Origin: Misgurnus anguillicaudatus
Taxonomy: Eukaryota > Chordata > Actinopteri > Cypriniformes > Cobitidae
DNA length: 64,000 nt
Direction: 5' to 3'
Assembly (NCBI RefSeq): GCF_027580225.2
Contig: NC_073358.2
Location: 8,003,501 to 8,067,500 of the forward strand
Shown here: piece by piece, positions 21,101 to 33,100 of the stretch
Layout of the letters: the number at the start of each line of letters is the position of its first letter
How positions within the stretch are numbered: the first letter of the stretch is position 1
Position numbers and translations under genes: made by a program
Notes under the pieces: model-generated
Databases searched by the model: none
Told to the model about the DNA's origin: nothing
What the model saw: only the letters and a program-made list of their open reading frames with translations

Positions 21101-24100
21101 ATAATCAGGCGGCTATTTTAAAATTATCAGCTGTTAATTTTCAACATGCCGATTATTGGCTGATATATCGGTGCATTTCTAGAATAAATTATGACAGGTT
21201 TTTTGTGTTAACTATTCTTTAAATTAATTGACCTTAAAATGCATATGTCCATGACTTAATATTCTCTTTATCTTTTCCACAGCTTACATGTTCAAATGTT
21301 ACACTAAAATAAATGTACCATGTTAAATTTGATAAAAACAGGTGGATGTTAATTTGGATATCATGGTTTTTAAACATTTGGTAGTACAATGTCCTTAAAA
21401 TACCATGGGATTATATGTGACCCTGGACCACAAAACCAGTCAAAAGTAGCATGGGTATATTTGTAGCAACAATACATTATATGGGTCAAAATTATCAATT
21501 TTTTAAGCCAAAAATCATTAGGATATTATGTAAAAAATCATGTTCCATGAATATATTTATACTGTAAACTTTTTCTTTGAGTGGATGCAGTTGCTAAAGG
21601 CCTAACAAACCATACATCAATAGCAAACTTATTTCAATTTTTAAAAAATACCCTTATGACTGTTTTTGTGGTCCAGGGTCAAATATAATACTATAATTTT
21701 ACTATGTTTCAACCGTAGCACTTTCAGTAAACACAGCCTCTATGTGGTGCAAAGCTACAAATTGCAAATGTGCACTTAAGGTCATATGAAGCGACTGTAT
21801 GTCAAAGTATTGAGCGCACATTTATGTCTGGCTCCTGTATTAATGGGATTTGTAGTGGAGTGAGCTGAGTGAGTTGTACAGCCAGCAGATCCATAGTCAC
21901 CTTTCACTGGCCCAGAGCCAGCAGTTTCTCAGAGAGGAAGAGCTGAGGGCACGACAGTACAGCGCCCTATTCAGGCTCAGAGAGAAAGCGCTTTGGGAAA
22001 AGACCCAAGCTGAACTTGAATGGCTAGAGCATTGCATAAGGTAAGCGGTGTAGGATTTCCATCACATATCTATATCATCTTAAAGTCTTTGTGGAGTCAT
22101 TTCAGAGAATTGTTTGTAAACACATTATAAATGTATTGGCAAAAACGTTGCAAAAACTGAATTATGTATTATGTTGTACTCAATTGTTTCACTGTTAAAA
22201 AGTTTTTCTGTGTTCAGCATTATTTGGGTGGGGCTAAACTGGTGGCTCAGTGATGCACTGGAGCCATTGAGCATGGCCCCGCCCTTACCACAAAGCTCAA
22301 CTGGGTGCTCGGCCAAAAAACAGGTGGAAAAATATTTATATGCAAAGTCGGCAACACCAAAGCTCCAAAAGTATCTAAAGTTTATTATTAAAAAAGTTAT
22401 CGCCTAGCATTTGTAGTGACGTTTCGAGCACACAGGCCCGCCCCTAAAACAATCATGAGCATTCATTCATAGCAATATATGAAAGTTGAGAAAGACGGCA
22501 GCTTTCCATCAAGTGGGAGTGACATTTAAATTTGTCTGGGTCAAATATCACATTTCTGTGGTATCACAAACTGAGAACATGGAGTTTAAATTTGCATCAT
22601 CATTGTATTACATTAAGTTTATGCAACTATATTTGTGTGACCAATGATTTTGGTTAATGCTGAATAGTAAATGGGGAACTTACTTATTTAATAATATATA
22701 ATTGCTGTTATTGTTGCATTTATATGTAAACCGTTTTTATTATCAGTGACATGTTATGTTATTCAGGCATGGAGCAGCACCAGATGATGATTTTGCCTTG
22801 GCTGAACACAGACGTAAGCAAGAAGCAGTTGTCCACCGATTCCGACAAGAACAGGTGACTTTGTGAAAATAGCCCTTTGAAACATAGTGAGAACTACTTT
22901 ATAAATGAACAGCTGAATTTAAACGTCAAGCTATGATATGAACTGCCACAACTGCAGTATACTGTTTATCAGCTCAAATTGCTGGTTAAGCTAGTTAAAG
23001 GAATAAGCTTAGCATAGTCCATTGAATCTGATTAGACCATTAGCACCGCGCTCAAACATAACCAAAGAGTTTCAATATTTTTCCTATTTAATACTTGACT
23101 CTTCTGTAGTTAAATCATGTACTAAGACCAACGTAAAATTAAAAGTTGCGATTTTCTTGGCTGATTTGGCTAGGAACTATACTCTCATTCCGGCGCTACT
23201 CATTCGGGCGCTGTGTAATATCATTGCGCCTGCTGCAGCCATGGTACGGCAGCAAATTCCTTGATTATTACGCCAGAATGAGAATATAGTTTCTAGCCAT
23301 ATGGACCTAGAAAATCGCAATTTTTTATTTTACGTTGGTCTTAGTTTACGATATAACTACTAGGGGTGGCACGGTTCACAAAACCCTCGGTTCGGTTCGT
23401 ATCACGGTTCTATGGCCACGGTTCTCGGTTCAGTACGGTTCTTGTTGTTATTTTTTCTTTTACTTTTTAACACTCCAGAAATGTATTATCTTATTAATGT
23501 ATTAATTATCCATAATTTAGGATACAGTATTAAAAAAGTTATATCATGTAATCATGCACAAACTGAATTTGACTTTAAGCACATTATTGGGACCATCTCT
23601 GAGAAATGCCAGGTGAGATTTTGATACAGCAAGAGGGAAGACATTGATGATTTCAACATGCTTTTCATTTATTTGGCAAAAAAGAGAATGTGTATTGCCA
23701 TCTACATGAACTTATGTGCCTTTTTAGCACACAAAAATAACTTGCATTTATCAAAATGCCTACTTCTGTGTAGCTCTAAGATTTATTACTGAGAGGCTGC
23801 TTAAATACTGCAGAGAGTATATGTGGATGAGAGAGAAACATAACGTTTATACCTGTTATATTAAATAGGTCTCTTTTGTCTACTTTTGACTACTTCTGTC
23901 CTGATTACTTTAAGGGGCAGTTTATGAAATAAGATCGCGCAACTTTCACACGCTAGCAAAATGAAACTACGCGGAAATCAGCCGCTTTCGTTTTATCAAT
24001 GAAAGGCTAAAAATAGCGCTGAATACGAAAAGACGTAAAACAGTGTTCATTACCTCAGATTATATAAATGGTCAGAGAGAAGGCTGTCGCGTGTGGTTGT

Positions 24101-27100
24101 ATCTATTGTTTTATTTCCGCTGTCATCATAGGTAACATAAAATAAAAAATGTTTCCACACACCAAACTTATACGACACTGGGGCATCCTCCAACTCCGGG
24201 CAGACTTCCATTTCTCTCCCTCTTGCCATTTCTACATGTAACATGACCGGCAGCACTCACTCTCCACACCAGTCACCTCTTCTTTCGCGCTATTCGCGAA
24301 AGGGAAACACGCTATCTGGGGTCACATACAGGGCATGAGGCTACATTGCGCATGCCATGAACCGTTGAACCGTACGGCACACACGCGCTCCGAACCGAGA
24401 CAAGCGAACCGAACGGTTCGGATTTTTTTCATGAACCGTGCCACCCCTAATAACTACAGAAGAGTCAAGTTTTAAATAGGATAAATTTTGAAAAAATGTT
24501 GGTCATTTTTAGCGTGATGCTAATGGTCTAATCAGATTCAATGAATTATGCTAAGCTATGCTAAAAGTGGTACAGCCAGATGCGGAGATCCGATTTGATT
24601 CCAAAACTGTAAAAATCAAGTGTTAAACTCTAGGGGAGCTGGAAAATAAGCATTTTTTTTTTTTAAAGTGGAGTGTCCCTTTAAGTAGCACTGCAATATT
24701 TGTAGCAATAGCCAACAATATATCGTATGGGTCAAAATTTTCGAATTTTTTAATACTAAAAATCATTAGGATATTAATTAGAGATCATTTCCATGAAGAT
24801 ATTTTGTAAACCTACTGTGCATTTATATAAAAAAAAATTTATCATTAGTAATATCTGTTGCTTAAGACTTTAAAGGTGACTTTCTCAAGATTTTTTGCAC
24901 CCTCAGATTCCACATTTTCAAGTAGTTTTATCTTGGCCAAATATTGTCCTTTCCTGACAAACCATACATCAATGAAAAGCTTTAAAAAGCATGCAGTGGA
25001 AATACACAAAATAAAAATTGTATAATATGCTCAGTTACAGAACAGTTTGTAATACATTTATTTTATATTTATTGCTAACAGGCAGAGATTCATCATTGGC
25101 GAAACATTTACAGATCAGGCCGACAACAGAGACAATTGTTACTTCACCATCAGAGAGACATTCTTAAAATCAAGAAGTCGACGGTTCACTTCAAACAAGT
25201 ATTGCAAGAACAGAGCGTGCCAAAGAAATCCCACAACCTTAGGAGAGACAACACTGCAACGGTATACCCACATCTCACCAAATCTCTCTTGTTTCTTCAG
25301 TGATACTAAACTGTCATCACAGGGTTGCCAGATTTTCACAGCAAAAACTGACCTATTTTTACTTAAACTAGCCCAAAACCAGCCCAGTCGAGTTTTCCAA
25401 TCTGCATTTTTGGCAGGGTTCATCTAAAAGTTGCATTCCCGGGGCTAAATATGGCATTATTAGGGTCGCTGCAACCCACGGACATAAAAAAATTGCCCGC
25501 AGCAACAGTGTTAAAGTAGCCCAATTCTGCTAGAAAATTGCGGACTTGGCAACCCTGCATCACACCCTCATACTCAGACTTATATTAATGCCAATGTCAA
25601 CATTAAACACTATTTGCATTGTTGGTAAAATAAACGGGAACAGAAGGCGGGGCTTTACTTTATCGATTATGAATTAGCTGGACTGACCTACAGTTCATGT
25701 AATCTAGTCTGTTAAAACCCAGCTAAAGTCATTATTTGAGATTTACTTCTACATAAAATCATCCTACATTCTGTGAAAATAAATATAACCTTGATGTCTT
25801 TAAAGGGACATTCCACGTTTTTTTTTGAAAATATGCTCATTTTCTAGCTCCCCTAGAGTTAAACATTTGATTCTTACCGTTTTGGAATCCATTCAGCTGA
25901 TCTCCGGGTCTGGCGCTAGCACTTTTAGTATAGCTTAGCACAATCCATTGAATCTGATTAGACCATTAGCATCACGCTACAAAATAACCAAAGAGTTTTG
26001 ATATTTTTCCTATTTAAAACTTGACTCTTCTGTAGTTACATCAGGTACTAAGACTGACAGAAAATTAGAAGTTGTACACGAGTCAAGTTTTAAATAGGAA
26101 AAATATTGAAACTCTTTGGTTATTTTTAGCGCAATGCTAATGGTCTAATCAAATTCAATGGAGTATGCTAAGCTATTCTAAAAGTGCTAGCGCAAAACCT
26201 GAAGATCAGCTGAATGAATTTCAAAACGGTAAGAATCAAATGTTTAACTCTAGGGGAGCTGGACAATGACCATATTTAAAAAAAAAATGGAATGTCCCTT
26301 TAATATTGAAGAGCCATGTCAAAGATGTTAAAGTTTAAATGTAGGGTCAATAAATCATTTATTTCAATATTATAAATGAAAATTTGAGTACTGTATCTTG
26401 AAATCTATCATTTACAGTAATAAACACGCATATGACCTATTTTAGTCATGGCAGACTATTTTAATGCTTCCAACCAGTGGCGCTCGGTGACTTCTCTTCC
26501 GAGAGGCGCAAATTCAAAATATGTGTTCGGAGTATCATGTGTGTTGCTCATCATGTCAAAACATGTGTTCATTGCATCATGTGAACCATGTGCATCATGC
26601 ATCATGTCAAAATATGTGACTGCTGCATACACGTTGAAAGGGTTTAAGATAAAATAGACGCTCACGTTGAGATTAAGCAAGTATCTGGCAAATGCGAGCG
26701 TCTCTTTTATCATAAACCTTTTCGATGCGTGTGCAGCAGGCTCGTATTTTGACAAGACTCATGATCCACATGGTTCACATGACGCAACAAACACATATTT
26801 TGGCATGACGAGCCACACATGGGTTACGAGCTTCGTATTGTGCGTCCTTGAAAAAGAAGTCACCGGCCGCCACTGCTTCCAACGCCAGACATGGTCACAA
26901 ATGCAAGTAGAGGGATTGAAAGGGTTAAAAGTAAATCTTGGTTACTCACTTTATAAGCGAAAAGGTGTTTCAGCAAGTTTAATTGAATTTTTATGGAAGA
27001 CTGTGAAGTCGAAAGCTTTATTTCAGCACAGAGAACCCTTGAATGTGCAATATTACCCATAATGCTCAGATGTCACATTAAGCTGCTAAGAAAATCCTAC

Positions 27101-30100
27101 TGATCTTCATGCTTATATTTTGCAGGATGAAGAAAGTGTTATGCAGCCTGGGATTATGCCAGATGCCAGAGGCGCCTATAAAGCATCCGGAGAGGATGGG
27201 AGGCGAGTGCGATTGCTATTATTCTATTATCTATTCTCATACAGTAACACGCAAGAGTAATAGGATGTTTAGCTCACGTATACAGTAAGCAGAGGCGCAT
27301 TTTGTGACGAGTACCACCTTGAGGCTTTCTTAAAGAGGAAATACTGCAGTGCACCACTTACTGTCTACCAAATCTGTGATGTATGACACACGACTGAGCA
27401 GAGCGTGTGCACATCATAGGCTTGTTATCTACAGTCTCGACTGTATCTGTCTCGGTTACAATGCACCACTCAGAGTAATTACCCTTTGAGAGAGAGAAAC
27501 GGAAGGATGCTGGGGAGATAGAGTGATAGAGAGGGCGAGAGACACACAGAGACAGAGAGAGAGAGAGAGGAGGAAGGGGGGCTCTATGGGAGGAGAGGCA
27601 GAGTTATTGGATGAGAGAGAATAAGGAAGTTAGAGGGAATAAAAGAGGGCACCGCTGAGATCCAAGCTGACTGCTCTCTCAAGAGAAACTCCACCAGAGC
27701 TGAGACGATATTCTGGGAGTGGCAGCAGCATCTCGCAGAGGACCTGAAAGAAGACAGTCTGCTCCTCCCCAGGCTGCTCGCTGGCAACTGAGTCCCTGTG
27801 TGATGGCAGTATGCCAGTCATGAACAGGTCCGGGTAGGTGGATGACATTTCTCTCTCTGACTTTGTATTTGCATGAGTAAACACTAGAGTACTTGGGAGT
27901 GTGCAAGGTAAATCTCTGACATCATACCCTCAAGCTTCAGCTGCTGAAGTCAACACGAAACAGCATACTTCTGAAATGGGATATTCAGTTAGGAAAAATG
28001 TAGTGCCTGGGGTTTTCTCCATCAGACATTGATTGGATTGTGGAAATAGGTTTTCCATACCAGAACTCAGTATTGAGAAAGTAACAGGGCTTGAAGAAAG
28101 TCAATGAAAGATCTGCCATGAGTTCTGTGAAAGTAAGACATAAAAATCCAAGGAATTCTGTATCAGATGTTCTTAAAATGTGCTTTACATGATAAGGCCT
28201 CTCTGCTTTTTCCTTCCAGTTTATTAAGTAAGGCAGGTTTAAGGAGGCTCCTGCAGTCAGATGAAGTCTGGACTTTAGCAAGGAAGAGGAACCAAGTGGA
28301 ACTGGTCCCAGGCGAGCAGGATATCCTGCAATTCACAGAATCTAACAATCCTCCGACCAGTCCGTCTCACAGGTACGCCCGACAGAGCACTCAGGCTCCC
28401 ATACGCCTCATAAACCCAGAAAGAAAAGGTGCCTGCCCCCCATGTCAGCGTGACCCTGTGAAGACGTCGAAAGTGGGACCTGACGTTAACGGTGAGTTTT
28501 TCATCTGTTTCTCGTTACTGTGAGCATATAGTTTTACTTCCAGTGATAAACATTTAACCATCTGGGGATAAACAACTCTAAAGCTTTGATAGTTCAGACT
28601 GAATGATTTGAATTTTCACAGACGCTCATATTGCTCTTTATTGTTGAGTGGATTGTAATAGTGATTTACGGTACGTCTAGGTTATGCTGACTCATGCTGT
28701 CAGCAGTATGACTGCACTGATTCATTCTGGCATTTATAGCATACGCACCGACATACCACAGCAAAAATCAAATCCGGAAAATAAATTTACATATGCGGCA
28801 TAAGTTATCCTAAAAGATTGTCAGCAGAAGATCCGTCGTAATTTAAAACCAAACCTAATGAAATAAAAAATGAGCTTTTGCAAAACACTAAACATCTGGT
28901 AACACTTTATTTGGTAACATTAGTAAATGCAATAGCTAACATGAACTAATAATACAGATTTTGACATTCATTTTTAATTTTAGTAAATGCCAATACAGTT
29001 GTTCACGTTAGTTCATTTTTCAACACAACTAATTTTTTTTACAACTTTTGATTTTAAAAATGTATTAGTTCATGTTGAAATTAACATGTATTAAATGCTG
29101 TAGAAGTATTGTTCATTGTTAGTTCATTTAGGGGTTTTCAAACTTTTTTGTCAGCCGTACCCCCTTTATCTAAATTGTTACTTGATTATTACTAATTATC
29201 ACACTATCATTAAAAAATTCTGATAATTTACTCACCCCTTGTCATTCAAGATGCTTATGTCTTTACTTCTTCAGTCGAGCATAAATTATTTTTTTTTGAG
29301 GAAAACATTTCAGGATTTTTCTCCATATAGTGGACTTTAAGGCCGGGGTATACCTTTTTTCCGCGTCCGTGTCCGGATCGCGCGCGCGCACGCGTCCCCG
29401 CAGCTTTCCGAGTATACTCCCCGCGGTTACACGCGGATGGCCGCGTTCGACACTATACGCAATACAAATGATTTCTTATTCAAATTATTAGTCTAGTGCA
29501 GCACTGATTTGGAGACATTTACAGTACAATAAAACATTAGGATAGGTGAAGAAAAGAAACCGATCCACCATTGCAAACACAGTTTAGAATAAACAACAAG
29601 ACAACAAAGAACAGGAATCAAACAATATGGTAACAAACATGCTCCACAGCTTTCTGTTCTTGGAAGAAATAAAAATTAAAGAAGAAAAACGATAGTGTGT
29701 GTGCAAATGCTGTCTATTTCCTTTGTATAATTGTTTGTAGTGGAGTGTCCTGTTTAAATATTTTCACGCGCATGCGCTGTTGTACGCGCACTGTACGCGA
29801 TGCGCACTGTCCGTGGTCTCAAATTTGGGGCTGCACGCGGACGGGCCACGCGGCTGGCCGCGGACCCTCCTGATGACGAAAATGACGTCATGTGGACGGC
29901 GCGCATACGCGGACGTCCCTAGTATACTTTCGGCTTTAGTGGACCTCAACAGTTTACAGTTTCAATGCAGCCTTAAAGGGCTCTAAAAGATCCCGACCGA
30001 GGCATAAGGGTCTTATCTAGAGAAATTATTGTCATTTTCGCCCCAAAATTTTTTTTACTAAACCACAACTTGCACTAGCTGTGTGATGCGCCAGCTTGAT

Positions 30101-33100
30101 CTTACGTATTATGCAAGAGCGTCGAATGGTTACGCGTGACATATACGAAACTACCATTCCAGTATTTAAGAGTACCGTTCCGATGTTATTATATGTGGAA
30201 TGATACTAATAAATGTCTTTGTGTAAGTTAATTGTTTAAAATGGTCGCAAATGTGCGTCTCGCAAATGTGCGTCTCACATATGTAACGCGTGACCTTTTG
30301 ATGTGATTACGTAATACATAAGGTTGCATGGCTAGTGCAAGACAAGAAGTTTGAAAGTCCTTCTTTCGGACAATCGTTTTGCTAGATAAGACCCTAATGC
30401 CTTCGTTTAGAGCCCTTTGAAGCTGCATTATAAGCCCAATTCACACTGATCCAACAGACTCCAAAAGACGCGTCTGTTGGAGTCTGTTGGGTCATTGTGA
30501 AACCCCTGTTGGAAGTTGTTGGATCAAAGTAAATGAGACTTTATAATGTGGGTGTCTGTTGAAGTTGGTAGTTGTCTGACCAGTGTGAATTGGCCTGAAG
30601 CTGCAATTTTAAACTGTACTGAAACTGCACTGTACTGAAGTCTACTATATGGAGAAAAATCCTGGAATGTTTTCCTCGAAAAACTTAATTTCTTCTCAAC
30701 TGAACAAAGACATAAAAATTTTGGATGACATGGGGGTGAGTAAAGAATTTTCCAAATAGTTTTTATGAAAGTGGAATATTGCTTTAAGTAAATATTTCAA
30801 TGGCACATTTGCATGTTTAACTTCATTTATTTTTTATTTTTACTTTATTTTTCATACATTTTTAAGTTTTATCAGTGGTATTTTACATAGTTATAGTTAT
30901 TATTTTCTTTATCTGGTAATTTTTTGTAGTGTTGTGTAATGGTCACATGTCCTGGAGGGCCGGTGACCTGCAGAGTTTTGCTCCAACCCTAATTAAACAC
31001 ACCTGAAGCAGCCAATTAAGGAATTATTAAGCATATTATTAGGCATGTGTGCTGAGGCAAGTTGGAGCTAAACTCTGCGCCCCAGGGCGGATCTGAAAGC
31101 AGCCATTTAGAGCTCAGCCTCAGGTCACATGTTTTTACCCTTTTTACTTACCTACATACACACTCGTTAGGAGTGGGCCCTGGACACACAAACATGACAC
31201 ACACAAAAAAAAAACTCAGTTTTAATTATTATTTTTTAAATATATGATACCATGGCTAACAGTGAAAAAGTACAACTAAATGATTTTATTTTGTATTAGT
31301 TTGCACTTTATATTTTACTTTTTGGTAACATGTTAATGTAGCTTTCTTCTCTGGCCAACTTTGGGGCGGCGCCCCCTATTGACCAGCCGCCACTGGTCAA
31401 GGTGCAAGAGTTTTATACTCGGTTATTTTTTTTAAACCCCTTTCCTTTATTCAGTAAGGACAGTAAAGAGTGACTGGAGACTTTTTAGAAGCTGAAATTC
31501 TTGCATGTAGTAAGGGGGCGTGCACACCAAAGCTTTTTTACGCAAATGAAACCGCCCGGCGGATAGCTTTATTTCAGCTGACTACCAGCTTTCTTCAGCT
31601 GAGTGCTTTGGTTGGTGTAATACTTCTGCTTTGTTTATCAGTCGTTGTACTATGCGACTGTTGTGATATTTGTCTGGCCCTCCTCTACTGTGATTGGACG
31701 GCCGTGTGAGGGCTGACATTGACGAACTGAGCTTTTCACCCAAAGTTGAATATTTTTCAACTCTCAGTGCCTAGCGCTGAACACGAAAGAACACAGACCG
31801 ACGGCTTTCAGCATTGAAAAAAACTGCCAGCTGCTGAAACTGCCAGCTGCTGGCTTTTTTGGAAAACGCTGCGCTTCCATTGGAAACAATTGAAAACATA
31901 CGCCGGCCGCTGGCGTAAAAGCTTTGGTGCGCACACCCCCTTAGACGGTTTTGCAGCGAAAGACAGTCAAATTTGTTAAATGTGATCACAAAACCAGACA
32001 GGTAATTTTTTGATAAATGAGTTATCAGTGTTGGGGAAAGTTACTTTTAAAAGTAATGCATTACAATATTAAGTTACTCCCCAAAAAAGTAACTAATTGT
32101 GTTACTTAGTTACTTTTCATGGAAAGCAATGTTTACGTTAATTTTAAGTTACTTTTGCGTTACTTTTTCTTACTTGGCTGAGGCTTGATCTCTTTCAGGC
32201 CTTGCAGGTGTTTTTGTATGATCGCAAAAATGTCAAGCTCTGGCCTGCCATCTCCGTTTCTGACTCAAACTGTTCCCGCTCAGGCGCATAGAGTGCATAA
32301 TTCTACGTTAATATGTTCAGTTTAATTTAGTACGTTATTTTATTTTTAAATCGAATGAATTAAATTGAAAAGTAACTCGCATTACTTTTTTTAAAAAGTA
32401 ACTCAAATATTAATGTGTACATTTATAAAGTAATGCGTTACTTTACTAGTTACTTCAGAAAAGTAATATTATTACGTAATGCGCATTACTTGTATTGCGT
32501 TACCCCAACACTGTGAGTTATACATTTATACATAAATAAGCTTTCCATTGATGTATGTTTTTTTAGGATAGGACAATATTTGGATGAGATACAACTGCTT
32601 AAAAATCTGGAATCTGAGGTTGCAAAAAATCTAAATATTGAGAAAATCGCCTTAAAAGTTGTTCTTATGAAGTCCTTAGCAATACATATTACTAATGATA
32701 AATCTTTTTTTATATATATTTACACCAGGAAATTTACAAAATATCTTCATGGAACATGATCTTTTTGGCATAAAAATAAAAAAATTTGACCCATACAATG
32801 TATTGTTGGCTTTTGCTACAAATATACCCATGCGACTTATGACTGGTTTTGTGGTCGGGGGTCACAAATACCAATGATTTTTGTGCAAATATGCAATAAT
32901 ATTACTAAGAATATTACTAAAAATATCATTAATAAAGCTGTAACTGGTGTGGCTTTCAGACCAAGATGCTCAGAAGAAGGTCCCAGGGTTTTATGAGGAC
33001 ACCCGCACATCCAAAAGTATTGAATCTTGCAGAGGAGAGAGATTCCAGTACCCAGCTGAAGAGAATCTAAAACCTGTTTTGAATAAACAGCAGTTCACAC

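Larger units (their letters stand above)
29213..30787. mobile_element. foldback element with two nested insertions
   Basis: The outer arms carry TTTACTCACC/GGTGAGTAAA and AGGATTTTTCTCC / GGAGAAAAATCCTGGAATG, and match the elements at 52896-54057 and 57010-57899. Two foreign blocks interrupt it (29340-29938 and about 30430-30598). Edges are approximate. Confidence 0.75.

Noticed and set aside
26456..27062. Open frames of 99 and 131 codons on opposite strands
   Set aside because: Most of their length is the inverted-repeat MITE at 26475-26875; the rest is intron without motifs.
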